DNA from: Campylobacter concisus
GTDB taxonomy: Bacteria > Campylobacterota > Campylobacteria > Campylobacterales > Campylobacteraceae
Length of the DNA: 64,000 nt
Reading direction: 5' to 3'
NCBI RefSeq assembly: GCF_003048375.1
Contig: NZ_CP021642.1
Coordinates: 1,302,001 to 1,366,000, forward strand
Part shown: piece after piece, positions 37,428 through 46,639 of the stretch
How positions within the stretch are numbered: the stretch's first letter is position 1
How the letters are laid out: each line of letters opens with the position of its first letter
Notes under the pieces: generated by a model
Seen by the model: only the letters and a program-made list of their open reading frames with translations
What the model was told of the DNA's origin: nothing
The model's database searches: none
Program-made: the position numbers and the translations under genes

Positions 37428-39248
37428 CTATTTCTTATCTTTCTCAGTCTGGACTTTATCAAGTTTTATATATCCCATTTCAACTAGCTTGTTATAAATT
37501 TGAGAGATTTTTGGTCCAGCAGCGCTACCACCGTGACCACCGTGTTCAACAACCATCGTTATGACGTATTGTGGATCCTCAAAAGGCGCATAGGTCGTCA
37601 TCCACGCGTGAGATCTTTGCAGATACGCCATATCTTCTTCTTTCATACGCTTCTTTTCAGTTTGCGAGATGCCAACGACCTGAGCTGTTCCAGTCTTTGC
37701 CGCAACCTTTACAAGACTTCCCACAAAGTGCCTATTTGCCGTACCTCTTGGGTGATTTGCCACCTCATACATCGCATGCCTAATGGCAGGTAGCTGCGAC
37801 TTTTCAAACGGCGTAAAAGCATCATCTGTTGGCGTAAAATCAACATCTTTGCCATCGATGCTCTTTAAAAAATGTGGCGTCACATTTAGCCCAGTTGCAA
37901 GGCCTGCTGTGTATTTAGCCACCTGCATAGGCGTGACTAGAAAATTTCCCTGTCCGATAGAGGTGATGAGCGTCTCGCCTTGAAACCACGCCTTGCCATA
38001 CTTCCTCATCTTCCACTCCCTGCTTGGCAGCGTCCCCACAAACTCGTTTGGCAAATCAACCTCTGTTTTTCTACCAAAACCCATACGCTCAAGTATCGGC
38101 ACAATGGCATCTATACCTATCTTTTGACTACCCTTGTAAAAATAGTCATCGCAGCTCTCTCTAATGGCTGTGTTCATATTAACCGTGCCATGACCATGCG
38201 AGTTCCAGCAGCGAAATTTACGCCCTCCAAGCTCATACGAGCCACTACAAAAAAAGCTATCATATTTGCTCATACCATTGTCTAAAAAGGCAAGAGCCAT
38301 ACCCATTTTTACGACAGATCCTGGCGGGTAGAGGCCGTTTATTAGCTTATTTGTAAATGGGTGATCGACATTTTTTACAAGCTCTTCCCACTCAGCCTGA
38401 GAAATTCCAAGCACAAAAGGATTTAGATCATATTCAGGAAAGCTTCCTGCTGCGATTATAGCGCCATCTTTTAGGCTCATAACTATGACGCTTCCTGCAT
38501 CCTTACCAAAGACGTCAGCGACAAACTGCTGAAGCTCAAGATCGACGGCGAGCTTTATGTTTTGACTTTGTGGCGCTTGATAGCTCACCTGCTCGATCTC
38601 TTCATTTAGCGCATTTACCTTGATCTTTTTAAAGCCTTGAATTCCTTGCAAGATAGGGTTATAAAAGCGCTCTACGCCGCTTCTACCGATATAGTTTGTA
38701 AGCTTTGTCAAAGGGTCGTTTTCCATATCTTTTTGATTTGCCCTACCGACGTAGCCGATGATGTGAGAAGCTAGGTCGTTGTATGGATAGTGGCGCTTTG
38801 AAGCGGGTCTTATCTCTAAATTTTCACGCAGAGAAAGTGGCGCAAAAAATGGCAAAAATTTATCATAATCAACAAATTCGACCACGTTTATGAAGTCTTG
38901 GTTGTAAGCTGAGTCGTTTTTTATGTATTCATTTTTAAGTTTGGTGACGTTTAGATCGCCAAATAGCGAGCCGATATAGGCTAGCTCATCGTCTAAAATT
39001 TTCACCTTTTTGTTTGCGCTAAGGTGCGGCCTTACATAGATAGAAAATCCTAGGCGATTGACCGCCATAGGCTTGTCGTGCGCATCAAAGATGATACCTC
39101 TAACTGGTGGGATGTAGATAGTTTTTATCGCATTTTGCTCAGCGATCTCGTTGTAGTAGGTGTTTGAATTGACACTTAGGTGGTAAATCCGCCCCAAAAG
39201 CATGATCCAAAAAAGAGCAATCACGCCAAAAACGATACGCATCCTCAT
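37428..39248 (-). CDS. mrdA: Penicillin-binding protein 2 (elongasome transpeptidase)
   Basis: 606 aa. One N-terminal helix (about 4-20), a PBP dimerisation region with YIPPVRGIIFDAHD and ASHIIGYVGRA, and the transpeptidase domain with active-site Ser in YPPGSVVKMG (near 310), SCDDYF and KTGTAQV (near 516). Cross-links peptidoglycan for side-wall growth with RodA and MreBCD. The ATG overlaps the stop of the membrane protein gene upstream by 4 bp. Last in the ysxC-membrane protein-mrdA run. Confidence 0.95.
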   Translation of the reverse strand: MRMRIVFGVIALFWIMLLGRIYHLSVNSNTYYNEIAEQNAIKTIYIPPVRGIIFDAHDKPMAVNRLGFSIYVRPHLSANKKVKILDDELAYIGSLFGDLNVTKLKNEYIKNDSAYNQDFINVVEFVDYDKFLPFFAPLSLRENLEIRPASKRHYPYNDLASHIIGYVGRANQKDMENDPLTKLTNYIGRSGVERFYNPILQGIQGFKKIKVNALNEEIEQVSYQAPQSQNIKLAVDLELQQFVADVFGKDAGSVIVMSLKDGAIIAAGSFPEYDLNPFVLGISQAEWEELVKNVDHPFTNKLINGLYPPGSVVKMGMALAFLDNGMSKYDSFFCSGSYELGGRKFRCWNSHGHGTVNMNTAIRESCDDYFYKGSQKIGIDAIVPILERMGFGRKTEVDLPNEFVGTLPSREWKMRKYGKAWFQGETLITSIGQGNFLVTPMQVAKYTAGLATGLNVTPHFLKSIDGKDVDFTPTDDAFTPFEKSQLPAIRHAMYEVANHPRGTANRHFVGSLVKVAAKTGTAQVVGISQTEKKRMKEEDMAYLQRSHAWMTTYAPFEDPQYVITMVVEHGGHGGSAAGPKISQIYNKLVEMGYIKLDKVQTEKDKK

Positions 39249-39736
39249 AGCACTTTGTCCCTAAAAAGCACGATAGCAAGCACACTTTCAAGCGCTATGA
39301 AAAATAGATACTCTGCGCTAAAAGTCAAATTTGGTTCGTTTAAGACGTAGGCAAAAAGGTTATTTACAAGAAAGGTTAGCACATAGCCAGAGGCGACAAA
39401 GATTACAAGCAGGCAGTTTCGCCACTTCATCGTCGTATATAGCCAGTCTAGCACGAAGTTGTAAAATAGCAAAAATGCAATGATAGTTGAAAAGAGATAA
39501 AAGCCATGAATTTGCTCAGCAAAGACCAAGAAAACGAGTGAAAAATACCACGAAGGCTTAAACTCATCATACTGCTTTTGCTTTCTTGAATACTCTAAAA
39601 TCATATATGTAAAAAAAATGCCAATAAGTGGCGGCAAGAAGCCAAACTGCGTAGTTGCGATCTCGTAAGAGAGCAAAAAAATAGCCCACCAAAAGCCTTT
39701 GAAAATTTTAATGTCTAAGCTGCTTATGGTTTGCAT
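39245..39736 (-). CDS. Integral membrane protein upstream of mrdA, possible MreD-like
   Basis: 163 aa with four or five hydrophobic segments (about 15-50, 65-98, 108-130, 140-160). It sits directly before mrdA and is coupled to it by a 4-bp overlap, the place of mreD in many bacteria, and its size fits MreD, but the sequence is not clearly diagnostic. I start it at the ATG; a TTG four codons upstream overlaps the ysxC stop and is an alternative. Elongasome role is inferred from position only. Confidence 0.6.
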   Translation of the reverse strand: MQTISSLDIKIFKGFWWAIFLLSYEIATTQFGFLPPLIGIFFTYMILEYSRKQKQYDEFKPSWYFSLVFLVFAEQIHGFYLFSTIIAFLLFYNFVLDWLYTTMKWRNCLLVIFVASGYVLTFLVNNLFAYVLNEPNLTFSAEYLFFIALESVLAIVLFRDKVL

Positions 39737-39737
39737 T

Positions 39738-40349
39738 TTACCTACCAAGAGCGTGGTTTATGATAGCTTCCCGTGCCTTGTCGATGCCGCTTTTGCTGAG
39801 TGTCGAGACCAAAATACCACTTGGGTCAAATTTCATTATCGCACTCTTTTGGCTTTGATTTAGCTTGTCGCTTTTTGTGTATAAATTTAAGATTTTCTGA
39901 TCAGCTCTTAAAAAGCTTTTTAGGTAAGAATCCACGTTTACGTCGATGTCTAAGTCAAAATGTCTAGCGTCGATTAGATGTATAAAAAGTCTGATGTCGC
40001 TTCTAAATTTCAAAAACTCATCTAAATTTTTACGCCACTCGTCGTGTTTTGACTTTGCAACTTTTGCGTAGCCAAAACCTGGTAGATCAACCAAGATGAG
40101 TTTAAATTTCTCTTTTTCACTCTCTTCTTTTTCCTCACAAAACTCAGCCTCAAAGAAATTTATAAGCTGCGTTTTGCCAGGAGTTGATGAGCTTTTGGCT
40201 AAATTTTTTTGATTTACAAGTGCGTTTATGAGGCTGCTTTTACCAACATTTGACCTACCCAAAAAGACCACCTCGCTTGTCACAAAGCTTGGAGCCTCCT
40301 TTATGCTTGGGCTTGATGTGATAAATTTAGCGCTCAAGGCTCTTATCAC
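39738..40349 (-). CDS. ysxC: Ribosome biogenesis GTPase YsxC/EngB
   Basis: 203 aa GTPase with G1 GRSNVGKSS (31-39), G2/G3 TPGKTQLINFF and DLPGFGYAKVAK, G4 TKSDK and a TLSKSG G5-type end. EngB helps assemble the 50S subunit. Overlaps lptA by 4 bp and is followed by the membrane protein. Usual length. Confidence 0.95.
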   Translation of the reverse strand: MIRALSAKFITSSPSIKEAPSFVTSEVVFLGRSNVGKSSLINALVNQKNLAKSSSTPGKTQLINFFEAEFCEEKEESEKEKFKLILVDLPGFGYAKVAKSKHDEWRKNLDEFLKFRSDIRLFIHLIDARHFDLDIDVNVDSYLKSFLRADQKILNLYTKSDKLNQSQKSAIMKFDPSGILVSTLSKSGIDKAREAIINHALGR

Positions 40350-40822
40350 TTGGTTTTATCCTCGATCTGAAAGATAAATTTAACCGGCTTTTTCTCGTCG
40401 CTATTTACGCTATATGTGCCATCTTTTTGATTGACAACGATCTTTTCACCATAGACATTTTTATCAGTCTCTACCTCGTGCAAGTAACCGTTGCCAGTTA
40501 CTGTGTATGTCTGCTTTGCTGGCTCGTACGTGAGCGTATCGCCCTTGCCGTCATAGTGCTTATCTTTCATGAAAATTTTAGCTCTAGCGTTGCCTGTGGC
40601 TACATATTTTACTGGCTGGCGCTTTTTATCAAAATGCACAACGACTTTGTTTGCCTTTAGCTCATCGTATGAGCCTTTTTTGATATTTACATTGCCTACA
40701 AATTCGCTGATCTGCTTGTTTTCGTCAGCAAAAAAATCATTTGATGTGATCTCGACCTGCTCTGCATTTAAAAATGTAAAGCCCAAAATCATCGCTAAAA
40801 TCGCTGCTTTTCTTCTACCCAT
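40346..40822 (-). CDS. lptA: LPS transport periplasmic protein LptA
   Basis: 158 aa with a cleavable signal (about 1-20, ending FLNA) and the OstA/LptA beta-jellyroll repeats: VEITSNDFFADENKQISEFVGNV, ANKVVVHFDKKR, GDTLTYEPAKQTYTVTGNG. It bridges the periplasm for LPS on the way to LptD. Its start lies inside the lptC end (28-bp overlap), and kdsC, for LPS inner core sugar synthesis, is two genes upstream. Confidence 0.88.
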   Translation of the reverse strand: MGRRKAAILAMILGFTFLNAEQVEITSNDFFADENKQISEFVGNVNIKKGSYDELKANKVVVHFDKKRQPVKYVATGNARAKIFMKDKHYDGKGDTLTYEPAKQTYTVTGNGYLHEVETDKNVYGEKIVVNQKDGTYSVNSDEKKPVKFIFQIEDKTK

Positions 40823-41322
40823 GCCCTTAACCCTTTTATCTGCGTTTGTTTTTTACCAAGATCGTAGCTTCCACTATCTCCCAGTGCTTTGTCGCCATTT
40901 CTAGTGATGGTGAAATTTGCCTCTGATCTTACTATTTTTGTCTTTGTGTTGTATATAACTTCATCGCTTTTAAATTTCAAACTATCGTTGTTTTCATAGT
41001 TTGCATTTTTTTGAAATATTATCTCGTCATTTTGCGAGATAGCCTTATCTGAGCTTAGAAAATGTCTTAAATTTCCCCTTAAAATTCTCGCTTTAAAGTC
41101 TAAAAATTCATCCCTGTCGCTATATCTGTTTAGCTCGTCACTCTCATAAACTCCGCTTATCTTTGTTGAGTTTATCTCATAATCAACCACGTCATTTACC
41201 TGCATATTTGATATCTTGGTATCAACCTTTAGCACGTTTGCTAGGTATGGGTCTTGAGCCGCTAAAAATATCATCACAGCACTAAAAATGGCCACGACGA
41301 AGTAGAAAATTTTTACAACCAA
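40795..41322 (-). CDS. lptC: LPS export protein LptC
   Basis: 175 aa bitopic protein: one N-terminal helix (about 4-22) and a periplasmic jellyroll (KSDEVIYNTKTKIVRSEANFTIT, GDKALGDSGSYDLGKKQTQI). Receives LPS from LptB2FG and passes it to LptA. Identity rests on the helix, the OstA-type fold and its place between kdsC and lptA, as sequence conservation in LptC is low. Overlaps both neighbours. Confidence 0.82.
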   Translation of the reverse strand: MVVKIFYFVVAIFSAVMIFLAAQDPYLANVLKVDTKISNMQVNDVVDYEINSTKISGVYESDELNRYSDRDEFLDFKARILRGNLRHFLSSDKAISQNDEIIFQKNANYENNDSLKFKSDEVIYNTKTKIVRSEANFTITRNGDKALGDSGSYDLGKKQTQIKGLRAWVEEKQRF

Positions 41323-41801
41323 CGCTTAGACCACTCGTCATATAAATTTTCTGATTTTATGATCAGCTCGATCATCTCTCTAACAGCGCCATTGCCGCCT
41401 TTGTGCTTTAGCTTTGTCTTTACATCAAGCTCTTTAATGGCATCTTTTGGCTTAAAGCTCCATGCAACTGCGTCTAAAATTTTATAGTCATTATAGTCAT
41501 CGCCGATAGCTGCTGCGTTTTTAAAGCTAAGCCCTTCAAATTTTAATATCTCTCTTGCTACTTCAAATTTATCGCCAACGCCTTGATAGACGTGGTTTAT
41601 CTTTAGATCCTCAGCCCTTCGCTCAACGATAGCCGACTTTCTGCCAGTGATGATAGCTACTTTCTTGCCAAGCTTTAGCCAGCTCTCTATCGCGTAGCCA
41701 TCTTTTACATCAAAAAATTTAAGCTCTTCGCCGTTTGCATTGTAGATGATCTTGCCATCAGTGAGGCACCCATCAACGTCTAAAAATATAATCTCTATCA
41801 T
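41313..41801 (-). CDS. kdsC: KDO-8-phosphate phosphatase
   Basis: 162 aa HAD hydrolase without a cap: FLDVDGCLTDG with the nucleophile Asp (7-17), AIITGRKS, and GDDYNDYKIL for the last motif. Frees 3-deoxy-manno-octulosonate for the LPS inner core. Tetrameric C0-type HAD in known relatives. Sits in the hisB-kdsC-lptC-lptA run, joined to hisB by 4 bp. Confidence 0.93.
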   Translation of the reverse strand: MIEIIFLDVDGCLTDGKIIYNANGEELKFFDVKDGYAIESWLKLGKKVAIITGRKSAIVERRAEDLKINHVYQGVGDKFEVAREILKFEGLSFKNAAAIGDDYNDYKILDAVAWSFKPKDAIKELDVKTKLKHKGGNGAVREMIELIIKSENLYDEWSKRWL

Positions 41802-42385
41802 AAAACGCCCTTAGTGCTTGGAGTGCCGATCCTTGCGTTTTTGGCAAGCGCTCTGCGGAGTGCTACGGCAAATGATTTAAATGTTGCTTCGATGATGTGA
41901 TGAGTGTTTTTGCCACGAATTTGATTTAGATGAAGAGTGATGGCTGAATTTATGGCAACTGCTCTAAAAAACTCCTCCACAAGCTCAGTGTCAAACTCGC
42001 CAACCTTGGCATTTTCATTAAAATTTTCATATACAAGGTAAGCCCTGTTGCTAAGATCTAGCGCGCAAAAAACAGCCGCCTCATCCATAACAACGCTCGC
42101 CTCGCCAAACCTCTCAACACCGCTTAATGGATATAAAGCCTCTTTTAAAAGTTGCCCCAAAACTATGCCTACATCCTCGACGCTGTGGTGAAAATCCACA
42201 TGCGTGTCGCCCTTGCATGAAATTTCAAGATCGAGCAAAGAGTGCTTGGTAAAAGCTTCAAGCATATGGTCAAAAAAGCCAATGCCTGTGCTTATCTTTG
42301 CAACCCCAGAGCCATAAATTTTGAGCTTCATTGAGATTTGCGTCTCTTTTGTATTTCTAGTTAGTTCTAAAATGTCCTCTCTCAC
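41798..42385 (-). CDS. hisB: Imidazoleglycerol-phosphate dehydratase
   Basis: 195 aa monofunctional form (no phosphatase domain). Motifs GFFDHMLEAFTKHS, DFHHSVEDVGIVLG and HHIIEATFKSFAVALRRAL, whose His/Glu sets bind two Mn. Sixth step of histidine synthesis. It is the only his gene here, which is common for epsilonproteobacteria with scattered his genes. Confidence 0.96.
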   Translation of the reverse strand: MREDILELTRNTKETQISMKLKIYGSGVAKISTGIGFFDHMLEAFTKHSLLDLEISCKGDTHVDFHHSVEDVGIVLGQLLKEALYPLSGVERFGEASVVMDEAAVFCALDLSNRAYLVYENFNENAKVGEFDTELVEEFFRAVAINSAITLHLNQIRGKNTHHIIEATFKSFAVALRRALAKNARIGTPSTKGVL

Positions 42386-42388
42386 GCC

Positions 42389-43249
42389 CTAACCTCTTAC
42401 TATAAATGCGCCTTGGAATTTACCGCTTCTTGCGTAATCCCTAGCCTCGTCCTCGCTTCTAAAGCCATTTAAAAATACCCTATAAATGGTTGAGCCATCT
42501 ATCGTAAATGTCTTAACGACTGATCTATAACCATCTATGCTTTTATGCTCTCTTTGGTATCTGTTTGCGCCTTCAAGGTTCTTAAACGAGCCAATTTGTA
42601 CCATAAAATCTCCACCCACAACGCGTTGCTCTGATGAGATCACGATGCCGCCAACTGGAGCTGTTGGAGAGACTGGATTTGGCACTTTTATGCCAGTGCT
42701 TGTTGGTTTTGTTGGTTGCGCGCTAGCGGTTGTAACGGCATTGATGTCTTCATTAAAGCCGATAACCTCCATACTAACTGGAGCTGTGCCGGTGCCGATG
42801 ACATCAAGCTTCATCGCAGCTGCTTTTGAAAGGTCAAGCACCCTGTCAGCCACAAAAGGTCCTCTGTCATTTACGCGCACGATAACACTTTTTTGATTTC
42901 TTAAATTTGTTACTTTAAGTATTGTATTCATCGGCAAAGTCTTATGCGCCGCAGTCATATTATACATATTATAAACTTCGCCATTTGAGGTCGTTTTACC
43001 GTGAAAATTTGGACCATACCAGCTTGCCGTTCCGCTGGCTTTATCGCCGACACTTACGACGGTTGGATAGTAGGTTTTGCCATTTATGGTGTATGGTCTC
43101 ATTGTTGCTTTTTGAACTGAGGCGGAGTTGTTGCCTCTTACATTAGTTGGGCCACTTGGAGTAAATGGAGCCCCGCTCCAAGAACAACCAGTGATTAAAA
43201 GTGTAAAACTTAGTCCTAAGTAGAAATTTAGGCTCTTACGGTATGACAA
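42389..43249 (-). CDS. rlpA: Septal ring lytic transglycosylase RlpA with SPOR domain
   Basis: Lipoprotein: lipobox LITG before Cys, then a double-psi beta-barrel (about 70-160: GTASWYGPNFHGKTTSNGE, TLPMNTILKVTNL, VRVNDRGPF) and a C-terminal SPOR domain (about 210-286; FMVQIGSFKNLEGANRYQ) that binds naked glycan at division sites. I start it at TTG with GGAG 6 nt upstream, giving 286 aa; an ATG five codons upstream has no ribosome site. Both starts overlap the mltD end. Confidence 0.9.
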   Translation of the reverse strand: MSYRKSLNFYLGLSFTLLITGCSWSGAPFTPSGPTNVRGNNSASVQKATMRPYTINGKTYYPTVVSVGDKASGTASWYGPNFHGKTTSNGEVYNMYNMTAAHKTLPMNTILKVTNLRNQKSVIVRVNDRGPFVADRVLDLSKAAAMKLDVIGTGTAPVSMEVIGFNEDINAVTTASAQPTKPTSTGIKVPNPVSPTAPVGGIVISSEQRVVGGDFMVQIGSFKNLEGANRYQREHKSIDGYRSVVKTFTIDGSTIYRVFLNGFRSEDEARDYARSGKFQGAFIVRG

Positions 43250-44447
43250 TATTTGCTCCGACATTTAAATTTGAACTAGCCAAAGAATTTGCATCTTTTA
43301 TATCTTTTTCACTTACGTTAAATTTCTTTGATAAAGATGCGATTGTATCGCCTGTTTGAACTACGTAGTTGTGAGATTTATTTTGAGTAGAAAAAGGGAT
43401 TATTAGTTTTTGATTATAGCTTACTGCGTTTGTGCTAAGCTCGTTGTAGTCCTTGATCGCTCTGTGGCTAACGCCTGTTTTTTTAGAGATAGAAAGCAAG
43501 GTCTCGCCTTTTTTTACTGTGTATGCGTAGAAGTTATTTTTGCCATTAAATGGTTTGAAATTATCTGAGAAAAGTTGCTTTTTATTTTCAGGGATATAAA
43601 CGTAATAATCTTTTAAAGTTGGAGGAGTAAATACAAATTTTAAATGTGGGTTATTACTTTTCATCTTTTTTGTGCTAAGACCGATGCTGTCGCCTATCTG
43701 AGCTAAATTTGTACCGCCTGGCACTTTTACTTTCGTAAGTCTTAATCCGCCATTTATGTTTAGCAAAGATGACTCTTTAGATATCAAAAAGTCCGCATCC
43801 TTTGCTATATATGCCGCTCTTAAAATTTTAATGATGAAATTTCTAGTTTCAGCTGGGAGGTATTTTTTCTCAGCATCAAGAAGTGTTACAAGATCGTCTG
43901 TACCAGCTTTTTGTATAGCTTTTTTTAATGCACCATCGCCGCAGTTATATGCCATTGCTGCCAAGTACCATTTGCCAAATTGATTTTTAAGTGATCTTAG
44001 ATAGTTTGTAGCTGCGACAGTTGATTCAACCGGATCTTTTCTCTCATCGGTGTATTGCCCTACTTTTAGGCCATGAATTTTTGCTGTTTGCTCCATAAAC
44101 TGCCACATACCAGTAGCTTTAGCATTTGAGACAGTATGATTAGAAAAGCCTGACTCTATCATAGCTAGATAGAAAAACGACTCAGGCACGCCTGATTTTT
44201 TGATCTGTTCTTTTATCATTGGTATATACATATAGCCATTTTTCAAGGCATCTGTAAATGTTCTTACCTGTGAGTTTTGTATGCCTTGTCTCATCTTTGC
44301 ATAGTGAGAAGTTTTCATAAAGCTAGCATCGATATCTAGCTCCTTTAAAATTTTAACCTGAGTGTCGTAAGAGCTCTTCTCAGGGGCGTTTGCTAGTAGC
44401 AAGGTGCTACATGCAAATAATAAAAATATCTTAAGCATTGCTTTCAT
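43236..44447 (-). CDS. mltD: Membrane-bound lytic transglycosylase MltD with two LysM domains
   Basis: 403 aa from an ATG with AAGGAT 4 nt before it. Signal peptide of about 20 residues ending LLLANA. Lytic transglycosylase domain with catalytic Glu in MIESGFSNHTVSNAKATGMWQF-type sequence (IESGFSNH, GMWQFMEQTA, AMAYNCGDGALKKAI), and two LysM repeats at the end (YTVKKGETLLSISKKTGV and YVVQTGDTIASLSKKFNV). Cleaves glycan strands in the periplasm. Coupled to rlpA. Confidence 0.93.
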   Translation of the reverse strand: MKAMLKIFLLFACSTLLLANAPEKSSYDTQVKILKELDIDASFMKTSHYAKMRQGIQNSQVRTFTDALKNGYMYIPMIKEQIKKSGVPESFFYLAMIESGFSNHTVSNAKATGMWQFMEQTAKIHGLKVGQYTDERKDPVESTVAATNYLRSLKNQFGKWYLAAMAYNCGDGALKKAIQKAGTDDLVTLLDAEKKYLPAETRNFIIKILRAAYIAKDADFLISKESSLLNINGGLRLTKVKVPGGTNLAQIGDSIGLSTKKMKSNNPHLKFVFTPPTLKDYYVYIPENKKQLFSDNFKPFNGKNNFYAYTVKKGETLLSISKKTGVSHRAIKDYNELSTNAVSYNQKLIIPFSTQNKSHNYVVQTGDTIASLSKKFNVSEKDIKDANSLASSNLNVGANIVIP

Positions 44448-44512
44448 TTCTATCCTTTTTCGTGTCAAAGCTTAATGATGCTAGCATCTTAAGCAAGCAC
44501 AATGCCCAAAAT

Positions 44513-45298
44513 TTAGGCAAAGCACTTAAATAACCTTTTGGCATTATTTGAAGTCGTTTTGCAAACTACTTCAAATTCAAGGTTTAAAATTTCAGCTATC
44601 TTTTTAGCAACAAATGTCGTAAACGCCGGCTCATTTCTCTTGCCACGATTTGGTTCTGGCGTGAGATAAGGGGCGTCAGTCTCTATCAATACCCTATCAA
44701 AAGGAATTTTTGGCAGAATTTCAACTAAATTCTTAGCGTTTTTAAATGTCAAAACGCCACCTATGCCAAAGTAAAAATTCCCAAATTTGCAAAGCTCCAA
44801 AAGAAGTGGCGAGGCATTATAACAATGCAAAACTGCTCCAGCTTCAAGCTTTGGCGCATACTCTTTTAAGATGTTAAAAGAGTCCTCATTAGCCTCTCTG
44901 ATGTGGAGGATAACGGGTTTTTTTAACTCAACAGCCAAATCTAGTTGAGCTAAAAAAACACGTTTTTGATCAGCTTTTTCTCTTAGCTTTTCTTCTTCAT
45001 CTTTTGGCAAGCGGTAGTAGTCAAGACCACATTCGCCGATAGCCACACACTTTTTGTCTTTGGCAAATTCTCTCAAAGTCTCTATATCAAAATTTTCTTT
45101 ATCATAAGGATGAACTCCAACGGCAAAGAAAATATCATTTTTTTCGTGCGCTATTTTAGCCGCTTTTGGTAAATCATTAATATCAGCTCCAGGGATAATA
45201 AAGCCTTTTAGCCCTAAATTTCTAGCTTCAGATAAAATTTGCTCTAGGTCAAAATCATAAACTTTGCTATCCAAATGGCAATGCGTATCTATAATCAT
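44513..45298 (-). CDS. tatD: TatD-family metal-dependent deoxyribonuclease
   Basis: 261 aa TIM barrel with the metal-site motifs MIIDTHCHLDSKVYD, GECGLDYYRLP, PVILHIREA, HCYNAS and LIETDAPYLTP. TatD enzymes are 3'-5' DNases for repair or DNA breakdown; the name does not mean a Tat translocase part. Overlaps the cbrR stop by 4 bp. Confidence 0.93.
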   Translation of the reverse strand: MIIDTHCHLDSKVYDFDLEQILSEARNLGLKGFIIPGADINDLPKAAKIAHEKNDIFFAVGVHPYDKENFDIETLREFAKDKKCVAIGECGLDYYRLPKDEEEKLREKADQKRVFLAQLDLAVELKKPVILHIREANEDSFNILKEYAPKLEAGAVLHCYNASPLLLELCKFGNFYFGIGGVLTFKNAKNLVEILPKIPFDRVLIETDAPYLTPEPNRGKRNEPAFTTFVAKKIAEILNLEFEVVCKTTSNNAKRLFKCFA

Positions 45299-46551
45299 AA
45301 AGCTATTTCTACCCTGTTTCTACCATTTTCTTTTGCGACATAAAGCGCTGAGTCGCAAGCTTCAAGCATATCATCTATCTCGCAGTGACCTTTTCCAAAA
45401 GATATGCCGATAGAGACGGTCACTCTTACGATCTTATCTTTTATATTTACCTCATTTTCAGCCACTTTTGCTCTTAAATTTACAAAAAATTTAATCGCCT
45501 CTTCTTTTGCTATCTTTTTAAGAACGACACAAAATTCCTCACCGCCAAACCTAGCGACCACATCTCTTCCTTTTGTGTTGTCAGTTAGTATCTTTGCGAG
45601 TGATTTTAGTATCTTGTCTCCACCATCGTGTCCGTATGTGTCATTTATCTTTTTAAAGTGATCTATATCAAGCATGGCAAATGCATAAGGCTCATCAAGC
45701 TCTTCAGCTGCTTGGACGTACTCTTCTATATCTTGATAGAAAAATCTTCTATTGTAAGCACCAGTTAAAAAGTCGCGGTTGGCAAAATTTGCTATCTTAT
45801 TTATATTTTCCATCGCCTCAATGGTATTATTTACACGGCAAATGAGCTCTTCTTTTGAAAATGGCTTTGCTATAAAGTCGCTAGCTCCATTTTTTAAAAA
45901 TATCGAAGCATCAGTCTTTTCGCTAGGCGAGGTCATCACGATCACACCAAGGTGGTTTTTATCTTTCTCTTTTCTCACCTCCTTTAAGACTTCTAAACCA
46001 TCTTTAACAGGCATTCTATAGTCAGTTATGATTAAATTTATATCAGGATTATCAGCAAAATAGCTCATCGCCTCTTCGCCGTGAGCCGCTGCTAAAACCT
46101 TAAACTGAAGGCTAGTTAAGATTTTTTTTATCATATTTCTAAAAGGCAGTGAGTCCTCAACGACAAGGACTTTGTATTGTCTATTTTTGCTTAGTCTGTT
46201 TATCATTTGAAAGATATAGTTGATATCATCCATGTTGCCCTTATAGACGTAATCAACTATGTCTTTGTTTATAAAAAATTCTTTCGTCTTATCATCGATG
46301 CTACCAGTTAAAACGATAGCACAGAGCCCTTGAGCAAGGACATAATCAACGATCTCACCATTTGGTGCGTCAGGTAAATTTAGATCCAAGATAGTCATAA
46401 AATAATCTTTGCCGTGCTCACTAATTAGCATCTGGGCTTCGGCAAAATCATACGCAACGTCGATCGCCATATCCTCAATGCTCTTTTCCATCTGCATGAC
46501 GATTAGCTTAGCAAGTGCCTTATTATCATCAACTACTAGAATTCTTTCCAT
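45295..46551 (-). CDS. cbrR: Double receiver-GGDEF response regulator (CbrR-like)
   Basis: 418 aa. Receiver 1 (1-115; ILVVDDNKALAK, phospho-Asp in LDLNLPD, YVYKG), receiver 2 (127-245; VLVVEDSLPFRN, ITDYRMPVKDG, AKPFSKEEL), and a diguanylate cyclase domain (255-418) with active site RFGGEEF. The RxxD feedback site before it reads KGRD, so product inhibition may be absent. In C. jejuni a protein of this make-up, CbrR, is needed for bile resistance. Followed by tatD as there. No partner kinase nearby. Confidence 0.88.
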   Translation of the reverse strand: MERILVVDDNKALAKLIVMQMEKSIEDMAIDVAYDFAEAQMLISEHGKDYFMTILDLNLPDAPNGEIVDYVLAQGLCAIVLTGSIDDKTKEFFINKDIVDYVYKGNMDDINYIFQMINRLSKNRQYKVLVVEDSLPFRNMIKKILTSLQFKVLAAAHGEEAMSYFADNPDINLIITDYRMPVKDGLEVLKEVRKEKDKNHLGVIVMTSPSEKTDASIFLKNGASDFIAKPFSKEELICRVNNTIEAMENINKIANFANRDFLTGAYNRRFFYQDIEEYVQAAEELDEPYAFAMLDIDHFKKINDTYGHDGGDKILKSLAKILTDNTKGRDVVARFGGEEFCVVLKKIAKEEAIKFFVNLRAKVAENEVNIKDKIVRVTVSIGISFGKGHCEIDDMLEACDSALYVAKENGRNRVEIAL

Positions 46552-46639
46552 ATTATTCCTGCGATTTTTTATTAAACTAGCTCGGATTTTAACAAATAAA
46601 CCTAATCACAAAGCTTAAATTTAAAACTTAAATTTCAAG

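Noticed and set aside
37265-37564. A 99-aa frame at the end of the lon-mrdA gap
   Set aside because: It crosses the repeat unit and runs into mrdA antisense, with no ribosome site or known motif.
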